Assembly (NCBI GenBank): GCA_035461245.1 | Contig: DATHVP010000009.1 | Location: 1 to 64,000 of the forward strand | Direction: 5' to 3' | DNA length: 64,000 bases | Origin: SH-MAG3 sp035461245 | Lineage (GTDB): Bacteria > Gemmatimonadota > Gemmatimonadetes > Longimicrobiales > RSA9 | Shown: positions 15,025 to 23,659 of the stretch, in pieces | Layout of the letters: every line of letters begins with the position of its first letter | How positions within the stretch are numbered: position 1 is the stretch's first letter | The notes under the pieces: model-generated | Told to the model about the DNA's origin: nothing | The model's database searches: none | The model's input: the letters and a program-made list of their open reading frames with translations, nothing else | Position numbers and translations under genes: made by a program

Positions 15025-15945
15025 CTATACCGCCGTCGGACTGGCCGGTTCCTGACCGGCGTGCCGCGGTGGTTCCCGCCAGCGGCGGTGCTGCCATAGG
15101 TACTGCTCGGGGTGCGCCCGGACGGCCGCCTCCAGTGATTGCACCCACGACGTCGTCACCCGGCGAACGTCAGCTTCCATGTCGCCCGTGGGCGTCGTAT
15201 CCACCTGGTCCAGCGTGATCTCGTAACTGCCATCGGCCTGGCGCAGGCAGACCGCCAGGTACATGGGCGCCGCCGTGCGCAGCGCCATGACCGCCGGCCC
15301 CCGGAACGTGGCCGCAGGCCGGCCGAAGAAGGGCACCCAGATCCCCGCACCGGAATGCTGGTCCGCCGCCAGCGCAACGACCTGACCGTCCCGCAGTGCG
15401 CGCAGGGACGCCCGTGTCGCGTTGGCAAAGTCGATGACCCTCAGGCCCAACCGCGCCCGCGCCGCCATGATCCGTTCATAGAACAGCGGGTTCGATGCCC
15501 GCTTCGCTACGGCGGCGACATTGTAATCCCGCGCCGCCACCGCGGCACCTCCAATCTCCCAGTTGCCCAGGTGGCCGGTAACAATGACCAGACCGCGGCC
15601 TTCCTCATAATGCGCCCGGGCCGGCGCCTCGTCCACGATCCGCGTGCGCTCCAGCACGTCGTCCCGGGACATCCACGACAGGCGCAGCATGGCCAGCGTT
15701 TCCCGACCTAGATGGCCGTACGACGCCTCCGCCGTCCGCCGCACCCACTCGGCGGACGCCTCCGGGAACGCCAGGCGCAGGTTCCGCTCCGCCACGTCCC
15801 GCTTGATGCCCAGACGGTGGCCCAGGCGGCCCAGCCGCCAGGCCAGTCCCTGCGCGCGGCCCTCCGGCAGCGCACGTACGCCGGCAATGCCGGCGCGGAA
15901 CGCACCATACTCCAGCCGATGCTGTAGCCTGACCTTCTCTGCCAA
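15025..15945 (-). CDS. Lipid A acyltransferase-like protein (LpxL/HtrB family)
   Basis: About 306 residues from TTG 15945; the frame is open to 16095, but that part has no family character and would overlap the divergent gene. LpxL/HtrB features are present: the start LQHRLEYGAFRAG, GRGLVIVTGHLGNWEIGGAA (the H-x4-E/D acyltransferase motif region) and the later VALAADQHSGAGIWVPFFGR. The family adds secondary acyl chains to lipid A at the inner membrane. No clear N-terminal membrane helix is seen. It lies 38 bases upstream of the GT2 gene and is probably co-transcribed with it. The start is uncertain. Confidence 0.8.
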   Translation of the reverse strand: MAEKVRLQHRLEYGAFRAGIAGVRALPEGRAQGLAWRLGRLGHRLGIKRDVAERNLRLAFPEASAEWVRRTAEASYGHLGRETLAMLRLSWMSRDDVLERTRIVDEAPARAHYEEGRGLVIVTGHLGNWEIGGAAVAARDYNVAAVAKRASNPLFYERIMAARARLGLRVIDFANATRASLRALRDGQVVALAADQHSGAGIWVPFFGRPAATFRGPAVMALRTAAPMYLAVCLRQADGSYEITLDQVDTTPTGDMEADVRRVTTSWVQSLEAAVRAHPEQYLWQHRRWREPPRHAGQEPASPTAV

Positions 15946-16001
15946 ATCTCCTGTCCGGCCGCGGGATCCGCCCTTTCGCGTGCACGGGCGACCGCCATAA
16001 A

Positions 16002-16862
16002 ATGCACGTTTCGACCCTTCAGAGGAAGGCGCCGCCCCGCCGGCCGCCATCCGGACCCGCGCCGCCGAGGCCCATCCGCATGCTCCTGCTGGCAATAGCC
16101 ATCGTCGCTTCCATCGCCGCCATCGTGTTCGCCGCGCTGTTCATCCAGTACCGCCGCCGGCTGTACTTCGAGCAGGGCCGCGACACCGGAGGCACCATCC
16201 GCACCGTGGAACTGGACGAGTTCGACGACGTGTTCCGACAGACCGACCTGGGACCAACGCTCGAGGCCGAGGTCCGTTTCGTCGGCAGCGGCCGGGGCGT
16301 GCCCGGCGGCACCAGTGACCGGGAGGCGTGGATCCTCGCGACGCTGGCAAAGGGACGTCGCACGATGTTCGAGTTCGGCACGGCCACCGGCAAGACCACC
16401 TACCTGCTGGCCAGGAACAGCCCGGACGACGCTCGCGTCCACACCATTACCCTGCCGCCGGACGCCCTCGCCCAGTACGACGCCGGCGTGTCCGACAGCG
16501 GCCTGGCCGAGCGGAAGGCCCGCGAGGAGTCCGTCTTCACCACGTTCCTCTACACTGGCACGGACGTCGAGCCGAAGGTGGAGCAACTCTACGGCGATTC
16601 GAAGGCCCTGGACGCCACCCCCTGGGCCGGCCGCTGCGACCTCATCTTCGTCGACGGCTCCCACGCATATTCCTACGTGAAGAGCGATACCGAGAAGGCG
16701 CTGCGCATGATCGCCCCCGGCGGCGTCATCCTCTGGCACGACTACCAGCCGCTGCGCCGCTCCGTCCGCGACGTGTGCAGGGCCCTGGACGAAGTGGCAG
16801 GCACCGTCCCCCTGGTGCGCCTCAGCAGGACGACGCTGGTGGCATATCGCGCCCCCGAATAG
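16002..16862 (+). CDS. Membrane-anchored class I SAM methyltransferase-like protein
   Basis: This 286-residue protein has a basic, proline-rich N-terminus and one membrane helix (MLLLAIAIVASIAAIVFAAL at about residues 27-46). A Rossmann domain of the Methyltransf_24 type follows: RRTMFEFGTATGKTTYLLAR (glycine-rich loop), then LIFVDGSHAYSYVKSDTEKA and MIAPGGVILWHDY. These features match SAM-dependent methyltransferases acting on sugars or lipids. It is divergent from the LpxL-like gene, 56 bases away, and its active domain probably faces the cytoplasm. The substrate is unknown; the envelope context suggests a glycan or lipid. Confidence 0.72.
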   Translation: MHVSTLQRKAPPRRPPSGPAPPRPIRMLLLAIAIVASIAAIVFAALFIQYRRRLYFEQGRDTGGTIRTVELDEFDDVFRQTDLGPTLEAEVRFVGSGRGVPGGTSDREAWILATLAKGRRTMFEFGTATGKTTYLLARNSPDDARVHTITLPPDALAQYDAGVSDSGLAERKAREESVFTTFLYTGTDVEPKVEQLYGDSKALDATPWAGRCDLIFVDGSHAYSYVKSDTEKALRMIAPGGVILWHDYQPLRRSVRDVCRALDEVAGTVPLVRLSRTTLVAYRAPE

Positions 16863-16928
16863 CGCGGCGCGCATCCGCGGCGCTGAGTCACTGCCTGGCC
16901 TTTGCGCCCGCCGAATGCGGCGCGGCCC

Positions 16929-18752
16929 TCACCCCGCCGCGGTCCGGCTGTCAACCTGAAGTTGGTAGAGTTCCCGGTATAGCCCACCGGCCTCGAGCAA
17001 CTCCAAATGCGTGCCGCGCTGCACGATCCTGCCGTGCTCCATTACCAGGATCTGGTCGGCGTCGAGCACCGTGGCGAGCCGGTGGGCGATGACGAAGACA
17101 GTGCGGCCCTCCAGCAGGCGCTGCACGGCCTCCTGGACCAGCCGTTCCGACTGCGAATCGAGGGCGGACGTCGCCTCGTCGAAGATGAGGAGGGGCGGGT
17201 CCCGCAGGATGGCCCGGGCAATGGCGATGCGCTGCCGCTGGCCGCCGGAGAGGCGGGTGCCCCGCTCACCGAGCACGGTGTCATACCCGTCGGGCAGCTG
17301 CGCGATGAACTCGTGGGCATTGGCCGCCCGCGCTGCCCGCTCCACGTCCTCCGCGCTCGCACCTGGCAGCGCATACGCGATGTTCGAACGCACTGTGTCA
17401 TGGAACAGCACGGTCTCCTGCGTGACGATGCCCAGGTGCGTCCGCAGCGAGCGCGGGCTGATCTCGCGCAGGTCCACGCCGTCGATGGTGATGCTGCCGG
17501 CGGTGGGATCGTAGAAGCGGGCGAGCAGGTCGATGAGTGTGCTCTTGCCGGCACCGCTGGGGCCAACCAGCGCCACCACCTGGCCCGGCTGCGCCGACAG
17601 GCTGATGCCTCGCAGGACGGGCTCACCGGTGACGTACTCGAACGCGACGTCGTCGAACCGGATCTCCCGGGTGATGCCCGGGAACTCGCGCAGCGACGGC
17701 CCGTCCACGATCTCCACGGGCGTGTCCAGGAAGCCGAAGATGCGGTCCGCCGCCGCCAGCGCCGGCTGCACGATGCTGGGGAACTTGGACAGCCACTTCG
17801 CCGGCTGGTACAGCTTCAGGCTCAGGGCCAGGAACAGGATGAAGCCGTCAGCGCCGATGGTGCCGTCCACCAGCACCATGCGCCCGCCGTACCACAGGAT
17901 CAGCACGGTGCCCAGCGCGCCCATGGTCTCCGACAGCGGGCTGGCCAGCGCCCGGACCCGCTCCGTCTGGACGACTGCGCGGAAGTAGCCCTGCGTCAGG
18001 GCACGGAACCGGCCCGCCTCGAAGCGTTCCGCCGCCGCTGCCTTCACCTGCCTTACCCCGGACACCGTCTCCTGCAGGTGCGACGCGACCTCGCCGCCCA
18101 TCTCCAGCACCCGCCGGTCACCGCGCCGCAGCGGGCGCAGCAGGTGCCGCCAGATGACGAACGTCAGTGGCATCACCACCAGCGCCAGCAGCGTGAGCTG
18201 CCACGAGGTGATAAGCAGCACATACACGGCGATGATCACCTGCAGCACGGAGGTGATGAACGTCGCCATGTTGTTGGTCAGAAGTGAGCGGAGCAGGTCC
18301 GTGTCGCTGGTGAGGCGGTTCATGATCTGGCCGGTGCGGGTGCGGCCGTAGAACCGCAGGTCCAGCTCCAGCGCGTGCTCGTAGACCTCGTTGCGCAGGT
18401 CCCGAGTGACCGACTGCTCCAGCTTCGCCACCAGGTAGTGGCGCAGGTAGTCAAACACGTTCTTCAGCATGAACACGACAAAGACCGCCACACTCAGCAC
18501 GGTCAGGACATGCATCGGTTCCGCGTCCGCCGGGATCAGCCGGCCCAGCGTGTTGTCCAGCAGCCAGCCCACCTGCGAGCCGGCGCCGAAGAAGTCGATA
18601 TCGCCGCCGCGGAACAGCGTGCCCACGAACGGGGCCAGCATGACGAAGCTGAACGTGTCCAGCGCCGCGAACATGAGCGCCGAGAGCAGGGCCCCCGTCA
18701 GCAGCAGGCGGTACGGCGCCAGGTAACGGAGCAGCCGCAGATAGAGCCGCAC
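16929..18752 (-). CDS. msbA: MsbA-like ABC exporter (fused permease and ATPase)
   Basis: This 607-residue protein has an N-terminal six-helix ABC exporter domain (about 1-320) and a C-terminal ATPase. Walker A is GPSGAGKST, the signature is LSGGQRQRIAIARA, Walker B is LLIFDEATSALD and the switch is VIAHRLATV. Among homologues, MsbA flips lipid A-core across the inner membrane. The neighbouring KdkA, GT9 and LpxL-like genes support that role, though general lipid or peptide exporters share the architecture. It lies 36 bases downstream of the GT9 gene, so probably in the same operon. Confidence 0.85.
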   Translation of the reverse strand: MRLYLRLLRYLAPYRLLLTGALLSALMFAALDTFSFVMLAPFVGTLFRGGDIDFFGAGSQVGWLLDNTLGRLIPADAEPMHVLTVLSVAVFVVFMLKNVFDYLRHYLVAKLEQSVTRDLRNEVYEHALELDLRFYGRTRTGQIMNRLTSDTDLLRSLLTNNMATFITSVLQVIIAVYVLLITSWQLTLLALVVMPLTFVIWRHLLRPLRRGDRRVLEMGGEVASHLQETVSGVRQVKAAAAERFEAGRFRALTQGYFRAVVQTERVRALASPLSETMGALGTVLILWYGGRMVLVDGTIGADGFILFLALSLKLYQPAKWLSKFPSIVQPALAAADRIFGFLDTPVEIVDGPSLREFPGITREIRFDDVAFEYVTGEPVLRGISLSAQPGQVVALVGPSGAGKSTLIDLLARFYDPTAGSITIDGVDLREISPRSLRTHLGIVTQETVLFHDTVRSNIAYALPGASAEDVERAARAANAHEFIAQLPDGYDTVLGERGTRLSGGQRQRIAIARAILRDPPLLIFDEATSALDSQSERLVQEAVQRLLEGRTVFVIAHRLATVLDADQILVMEHGRIVQRGTHLELLEAGGLYRELYQLQVDSRTAAG

Positions 18753-18775
18753 CCTACCCCTCCCGCCGCCCGCAG

Positions 18776-18826
18776 TATGTCGCCCGCCTCATGTCGCCCG
18801 CCCCACGTCGCCCGCCTCATGTCGCT
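18776..18826. repeat. GC-rich minisatellite at the end of the GT9 gene
   Basis: Three to four imperfect copies of a 14-15-base unit (CATGTCGCCCGCCTC) cover the end of the GT9 gene and the gap to msbA. They probably arose by slippage, and they alter the protein's last residues (EAGDVGRAT). Confidence 0.7.
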
Positions 18827-19850
18827 TCACCCGCTCCACGCCTTCCAGCACCATCTCGACGGTGATGCGGTCCATGCCGTCGGACCGGTACCCCGCCGCC
18901 GGGCCGTAGTCCTCGCCAGCGAACTTCGCGTAGCCGTCCACGACCTGCCACGGCCGGCGGTACGGCCCATAGCGCTTCGGGTTCGTGTAGCCGTACAGGC
19001 CCACCACCGGCCGGTCCAGTGCCCGGGCGGCATGCAGCGGACCGGTGTCCGGGCTGACCACCAGCGACGAGCCATCCAGCAGCCAGAGCAGTCGCCGCAC
19101 GTCATTGGCCAGCGCGTCCACCGGCTGGGCCCGCGTGTCCAGCAGGATCTGCGCGGCGGCGGCCTTTTCCGCCGCGGACGGCCCGCCCAGCAGCACGGTG
19201 CGGTAACCGTAGTCGGCCTCCAGCACCTCCAGCAGCCGGGCGTAGCGTTCAGGTGCCCAGTTCTTCGCCGTCTTGCTGGTCCCGACGACAACGCCGCACA
19301 TGGGCCGGTCCAGCCCGTCCAGGAACTCGCGCTGGGCCACTCGCTCGGCGTCCGTCAGCGGCAGCCGCCACTCCACGGGTTCCGGGTTGATCCCGAGGTG
19401 CTGGATGAACTCGAAGTACTGGTCCTGTACGTGGCCGGGCGGGCGGGGCGGAATGCGGTGCGTCGTGAACAGCCAGTTCATGTCCCGGGCCCGCTTCCGG
19501 TCGAAGCCCAGCTTCACGTCGGCCCGCGCAATGGACGTGAGCAGTCCGGCCTTCAGGTAGACCTGCAGGTTGATGAGCAGGTCGAAGCGCCGGCCGGCGA
19601 GGGCCTTCGACGCGCCGCTGAACGAGCGCAGGGCGTCCGTACCGCGGCGGCGGTGGAACAGGATGAACTCATCCACGTTCTCATGGCCCTGCACCAGCAT
19701 GTGGGGGACCGGCTGGATCAGCCACGTAATGCGCGAGTCCGGCCAGTGCCGCTTCAAGGCGTTCACCACCGGCAGCACGTGCACGGCATCGCCCAGCGCA
19801 CTCAGCATGACGATGAGGATCTCCCGGGGCTGCCCGACCTGCAGCGTCAT
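18789..19850 (-). CDS. GT9 family heptosyltransferase-like
   Basis: This 353-residue GT-B enzyme has an N-terminal EILIVMLSALGDAVHVLPVV (about residues 10-29), which is the acceptor-side loop of ADP-heptose:LPS heptosyltransferases (WaaC/WaaF/RfaQ). Its C-terminal half has VGTSKTAKNWAPERYARLLE and VSPDTGPLHAARALDRPVVG, the nucleotide-sugar site of GT9. It would add heptose or a related sugar to Kdo-lipid A in the LPS core. Its start overlaps the stop of the KdkA gene by 4 bases. Confidence 0.87.
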   Translation of the reverse strand: MTLQVGQPREILIVMLSALGDAVHVLPVVNALKRHWPDSRITWLIQPVPHMLVQGHENVDEFILFHRRRGTDALRSFSGASKALAGRRFDLLINLQVYLKAGLLTSIARADVKLGFDRKRARDMNWLFTTHRIPPRPPGHVQDQYFEFIQHLGINPEPVEWRLPLTDAERVAQREFLDGLDRPMCGVVVGTSKTAKNWAPERYARLLEVLEADYGYRTVLLGGPSAAEKAAAAQILLDTRAQPVDALANDVRRLLWLLDGSSLVVSPDTGPLHAARALDRPVVGLYGYTNPKRYGPYRRPWQVVDGYAKFAGEDYGPAAGYRSDGMDRITVEMVLEGVERVKRHEAGDVGRAT

Positions 19851-20635
19851 GCGCCGGTGACCCCTGCGGCGAAGGCCCGCAACTCGTCGGCGGTGGCATG
19901 GACACCGGACGCGGATTCCAGCTTGCGCCGGGATCGGTGCAGCCGCTCGAGCATCCGGCGGCGTGCGACGTCGTCCACGGCACCATCCCGGACGACCGCA
20001 CGATCCAGGTCGAGCAGGTACGCTTCCGGCGTCGCACTGTCCCCGGCCTGTACCAGGATGTTGCGCAGGTTGATGTCGGCGTGGACGACGCCGGCGCCAA
20101 AGGCGCGGCGCAGCAGGCTGCCCGCAGCCCGCCAGGCCGCCACGCGCTCGCCGGCATCGCCCCGGTCGGGGCCGAGCACGGCGTCCGCCAGGTCCTTGGC
20201 GCCGGGGATCAGGCGGGTGGCCAGGTCGGCGCGGTACAACGCGCCGTCATCGTAGACGACCGCGGCCACGATCTCCGGCGTGGGCACTCCCCTGTCCCGT
20301 GCCGCGTGGCTGGCCCGCAGCTCCGTGAGCGGCCGGGCATCACCCAGGCGGACGTAGCGGTCGCGCAGGAGCCGGGCAACCATGCCACCGCGGCGGTAGT
20401 GGCGAACCACCCACTGGTCGCCACCGGCAGCCACTGCGTATGCCGCCGCGCGGCCGCGGAACTCCCTGGCGTCCGGCCGGGTCGCGGCCCAGTCGTGCAG
20501 TGTGCCGGCCGTGCGAATGGCGTCCAGTACCGTGGACATGGCTGTCGGTAGTGCGACAACCAGGGCATGGCCCTCACGTTCAGTGGCGTAACCCGGCGGC
20601 AGGCCTGCCGGCACCTTCGCGGTGGCAGCCGTCAC
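19847..20635 (-). CDS. kdkA: KdkA-like Kdo kinase (WaaP/Kdo kinase family)
   Basis: This 262-residue kinase-like protein has a glycine-poor N-lobe with WVVRHYRRGGMVARLLRDRY (the Lys position is taken by Arg/His-rich residues as in this family), LTELRASHAARDRGVPTPEI, and the catalytic VVHADINLRNILVQ (HxDxxxxN) with LLDLDRAVV as the metal-binding D-x-D. KdkA phosphorylates Kdo at O-4 in one-Kdo lipopolysaccharides. It overlaps both neighbours by 4 bases, inside a tightly coupled LPS operon. This supports an LPS core built on a phosphorylated single Kdo. Confidence 0.85.
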   Translation of the reverse strand: MTAATAKVPAGLPPGYATEREGHALVVALPTAMSTVLDAIRTAGTLHDWAATRPDAREFRGRAAAYAVAAGGDQWVVRHYRRGGMVARLLRDRYVRLGDARPLTELRASHAARDRGVPTPEIVAAVVYDDGALYRADLATRLIPGAKDLADAVLGPDRGDAGERVAAWRAAGSLLRRAFGAGVVHADINLRNILVQAGDSATPEAYLLDLDRAVVRDGAVDDVARRRMLERLHRSRRKLESASGVHATADELRAFAAGVTGA

Positions 20636-21051
20636 TTCCGCCGGTAGACCGCCACGCGCAGCGGTGGCTCGATAGTGAAGTTGAAGTAGAAGCGGTTGGC
20701 GCCGTCCACGACATGAGTCGTCTGCGTGTGCCGCGTCTTCGGATAGTCAACGCCCGACTCGCTCTCGACCAGGACCACGCCATCGCCGGCCGATGTCTCC
20801 ACGGCCCGGAGCTGCTGCTCCAGTGACACCAGCAGGGCCGCCTCCGCCTCCGACTGGACATCGCCTTCGGCGGCTGCCGAGAGCTCGTGCGTTTCGACCT
20901 TGTCGTACGTCTCGAAGAATTCGTCCGTCGCCAGCGACCACTCGTTGTCCCGCCGGAACCCGATCTCGTTCATGGCGTGGGCCTCGAAGTTCGGCTCCAC
21001 GCTCTGCACCTTCGTGCCGTACTTCCGTACGATCACACGCCACCTCCCCAT
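20632..21051 (-). CDS. Conserved small protein of unknown function
   Basis: This 139-residue acidic protein is not in any family I can name. It has no signal or membrane segment. It begins MGRWRVIVRKYGTKVQSVEP, followed by EFFETYDKVETHELSAAAEG. It ends with FYFNFTIEPPLRVAVYRRK, a beta-rich end. The frame is open back to 21183, but ATG 21051 follows a consensus -10 box and avoids overlap with the upstream TonB-domain gene. It overlaps kdkA by 4 bases, so it heads that operon and may serve the envelope. Confidence 0.65.
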   Translation of the reverse strand: MGRWRVIVRKYGTKVQSVEPNFEAHAMNEIGFRRDNEWSLATDEFFETYDKVETHELSAAAEGDVQSEAEAALLVSLEQQLRAVETSAGDGVVLVESESGVDYPKTRHTQTTHVVDGANRFYFNFTIEPPLRVAVYRRK

Positions 21052-21072
21052 GCTGTGTCCGGTTCGGCGGAT

Positions 21073-21078
21073 ATTATA
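21073..21078 (-). promoter_or_regulatory. Consensus -10 box (TATAAT) ahead of the KdkA/GT9/MsbA operon
   Basis: On the minus strand a perfect TATAAT lies 21 bases before the ATG of the 139-residue protein and overlaps the TAA stop of the TonB-domain gene. The -35 region is weak. The resulting transcript would have a very short leader with no clear ribosome binding site. Confidence 0.45.
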
Positions 21079-21784
21079 GCACGATGACGTACTGGAACCA
21101 CTCCGCCACGGGCTGGCCATCCCGGCGGGCGGGATTGAAGACCCAGTCCGCAGCCTGGCGGATGAGGCGGTTGTCAAAGCCACGGTCGCCGGACGAGGGC
21201 GACAGCCGCGTGGAATCGGAGACTACCCTGCCCCGCTCACTCACGAAGACGTAAACCGTCACCGTGTTGCCCCGTACCCGCGCCGGCCGGTCGCTGGGCG
21301 GCAGGATCAGCCCCCGCGGCGTCGGCGCCGTCACCCGCGACGTACCCTCCTCGCCGGTCCCACCCGAACCTGCGCCCGTGCCGGTCTGCGTGCCGGGACC
21401 CTGCGCCTGGCCCTGACCCTGGCCCGCCGACGGGGCCTGGCCCAGCGGGGCGGGCGAGGCCGGCGGACGGGGCGGTTCTTCAGGCTCCGGCTGCGGGTCG
21501 ACAATGGCATCCGGCACCGGGACGGGGATGATGGCCTCCTCCGGCGCCGGTGGCGGCTGCAGCATGCGCAAGGCGACGATCTCCATGCCACCGCCGGCAG
21601 CGGCGCGGTCATCCTCGTCATCCGGCCCCGCCGCGGACTGGGGCACGTCCGGGATTACCGGCGCCTGCCGGAACAGCAGCAGCGCGGCTGCATGGAACAA
21701 CAGGGACGCCAGCAGGGCCCACCGGAGTGAGCGGTCCCAGCGGCGCCTCAGTGTTTCCCAGCGGCGTGGCGTCGTCTCGTTCAT
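21074..21784 (-). CDS. TonB C-terminal domain protein
   Basis: This 236-residue protein starts at ATG 21784 (MNETTPRRWETL); the upstream open frame lacks membrane features. It has the TonB layout: a short cytoplasmic basic end, a membrane helix (about residues 24-38, WALLASLLFHAAALL), a long Pro/Gly/Glu-rich periplasmic spacer (PEPEEPPRPPASPAP, then GQ repeats), and a TonB-like C-terminal domain. That domain carries VTVYVFVSERGRVVSDSTRL and AADWVFNPARRDGQPVAEWF. It probably couples inner-membrane energy to outer-membrane transport, possibly to the receptor at 31.4 kb. No ExbB/ExbD are nearby. Confidence 0.85.
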   Translation of the reverse strand: MNETTPRRWETLRRRWDRSLRWALLASLLFHAAALLLFRQAPVIPDVPQSAAGPDDEDDRAAAGGGMEIVALRMLQPPPAPEEAIIPVPVPDAIVDPQPEPEEPPRPPASPAPLGQAPSAGQGQGQAQGPGTQTGTGAGSGGTGEEGTSRVTAPTPRGLILPPSDRPARVRGNTVTVYVFVSERGRVVSDSTRLSPSSGDRGFDNRLIRQAADWVFNPARRDGQPVAEWFQYVIVL

Positions 21785-21999
21785 GAATTCAGGATACCCC
21801 GTCGTCGCCCGATTGTCCCGCCCTCCGGCACCCATACGCACCCTGCCGGACAGGGTTTCTCCGGGAGGACACCGGCTGTCCCCGCAGCGGGACGGGGGCC
21901 GGCGGAAAGCAAGCCAGGTATACCGTCCAACGCGGCAGGGGCCGGCAACTTGACAGCGCCGGCGTGCAAGCCGCGAGCCGGGCACGTAGGTTTGGCTGC

Positions 22000-23595
22000 A
22001 TGGTCTACGATCTAGCCATCATCGGCGGCGGCATCAACGGCACGGGCATCGCCCGGGACGCCGCGTTGCGCGGGCTGTCCGTGGCGCTGTTCGAGCGGGA
22101 GGACTGGGGCGCCGGCACCACTGGCGCGTCCACCCGGATGATCCACGGCGGCGTGCGCTACCTGCTCTACGACATCCCGACGACCCGCATATCGTCCCAG
22201 GACGCAGGCCGCATCCGCCGCATCGCGCCGCACCTGACCTGGCGCATCCCGTTCCTGTGGCCGCTGTATCCGGGCGGTCGCTTCATGCGCGAGGCGACGG
22301 AGGCGTTCCTGTCGGCCTATGACGTCCACGCCGTCCACAAGGGCGGCCTGCAGCATGCCCGCCTGAACGCCGATGAGGCCCGCCAGCTCGAGCCCGGCCT
22401 CGCCGACGACGTGCAGGGCGCGCTGACGCTGGACGAGTGGGGCTGCGACACCTTCCGCCTCGCCGCCCTCAACGCCCAGGACGCCCGGGAACACGGCGCC
22501 GATGTGCACACCCATACCGAGGTCACAGGCGTGCTGCGCAGCGGCCGTGACGTCCGCGGCGTCCGCGTCCGCGACCGTATCACCGGCGCCGAGCGCGACG
22601 TCGAGGCCCGCGTCGTCATGAACGCCGGCGGACCGTGGGTGCCGGGTGTGGCTGAACTCGCCGGCGTCAGCGTGCCCATGCGGCCGGGCAAGGGCATACA
22701 CGTCACCTTCGAGCGCCGCATCGGCAACTACGGCCTGATCCTCGAGGGCGTGGACGGCCGTACCATGTTCCTCGTGCCCCACGGCGCCGAGACCATCGTC
22801 GGCACCACCGATACCGACTACTACGGCGACGCCGCCCACGTCGACCTGAGCATCACCCGGGACGAGGTGGAGTACGTCATCGAGGCCGCCGCCCGGGCCC
22901 TGCCCCAGGCCCGCCACTGGCGCCCGCTGCGGGCATGGGCGGGCATCCGCAACACCATCTTCGAGTGGGGGGTAGGCTCCGATGACCTGTCCCGCCGGCA
23001 TGAGGTGCTCAACCACGGCGAGCGCGACGGCGTGGGCGGCCTCCTCTCCGTGGTGGGCGGCAAGCTCGCCGCCTACCGCATCCAGGCCGAGGAGGCCGTG
23101 GACGCCGTGCTGGACCAGCTCGACCGGCCGCCCGTACCCTGCACCACCGGCGACCGGCCGCTGCCCGGCGGCGGGGATGTGCCGGACTTCACCGCGCTGG
23201 GGGCGGAGATCCCGCTGCCGGCCGCCGTCCTCGAGCGTGTCTGGCGGCGGGTGGGCAGCCGGGTTCAGCGCATGTTCGCCGATGCCGGCCCCGACGACCT
23301 GGCGCCCGTGTGCCGCAGCGAGATGGTGACGGCGGCGGAGATACGGTATGCCGTCGAGGTGGAAGGCTGTCGCACGCTGGAGGACCTGTTCCGTCACTGC
23401 CATGTGGGCGCCGGCAGTTGTGACGGCAGCGATTGCGCCGCCCCTGCCGCGCAGATCCTGATGGAGTTGCTGGACTGGCCGCCGCAGCGCTACCTCGACG
23501 AGGTGGAGGCGTTCCGGCAGGCGCGCTGGATCCAGCGCCGTCCCGTCCTGCACGGTGCGCAGCTCGCTGCTGAAGAGGTCCGGCGTTACGGCTGA
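22000..23595 (+). CDS. glpA: Glycerol-3-phosphate dehydrogenase, GlpA-like FAD subunit
   Basis: This 531-residue flavoprotein starts MVYDLAIIGGGINGTGIARD with the FAD-binding GGGINGTG loop at 9-16. It contains TGASTRMIHGGVRYLLYDIP and MNAGGPWVPGVAELAG. The C-terminal part has VTAAEIRYAVEVEGCRTLED and CHVGAGSCDGSDCAAPAAQI. It resembles the Cys-rich BFD-type [2Fe-2S] region of GlpA rather than the simple GlpD end. The enzyme oxidises sn-glycerol-3-phosphate to dihydroxyacetone phosphate. GlpB and GlpC homologues are encoded 27 kb away at 49.4 kb, so the three-subunit enzyme is split between two loci. Confidence 0.85.
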   Translation: MVYDLAIIGGGINGTGIARDAALRGLSVALFEREDWGAGTTGASTRMIHGGVRYLLYDIPTTRISSQDAGRIRRIAPHLTWRIPFLWPLYPGGRFMREATEAFLSAYDVHAVHKGGLQHARLNADEARQLEPGLADDVQGALTLDEWGCDTFRLAALNAQDAREHGADVHTHTEVTGVLRSGRDVRGVRVRDRITGAERDVEARVVMNAGGPWVPGVAELAGVSVPMRPGKGIHVTFERRIGNYGLILEGVDGRTMFLVPHGAETIVGTTDTDYYGDAAHVDLSITRDEVEYVIEAAARALPQARHWRPLRAWAGIRNTIFEWGVGSDDLSRRHEVLNHGERDGVGGLLSVVGGKLAAYRIQAEEAVDAVLDQLDRPPVPCTTGDRPLPGGGDVPDFTALGAEIPLPAAVLERVWRRVGSRVQRMFADAGPDDLAPVCRSEMVTAAEIRYAVEVEGCRTLEDLFRHCHVGAGSCDGSDCAAPAAQILMELLDWPPQRYLDEVEAFRQARWIQRRPVLHGAQLAAEEVRRYG

Positions 23596-23659
23596 GGCAG
23601 GTGCTGCGGCATGGCTGTGCACGCGGCGGCAGGGCCACCGCTGCCTGCGGCGCCGCCCA

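Noticed and set aside
15945..16095. An N-terminal extension of the LpxL-like gene to 16095.
   Set aside because: The extension is rich in Gly, Arg and Ser, lacks family character and would overlap the divergent methyltransferase-like gene.
18375..20255. A 626-codon + strand open frame opposite msbA, GT9 and kdkA.
   Set aside because: It crosses three well-supported minus-strand genes and gives a low-complexity, Arg/His/Gln-rich translation without motifs.
21950..21955. TTGACA upstream of glpA as a -35 box.
   Set aside because: No -10-like sequence lies at a suitable distance; the region after it is GC-rich throughout.
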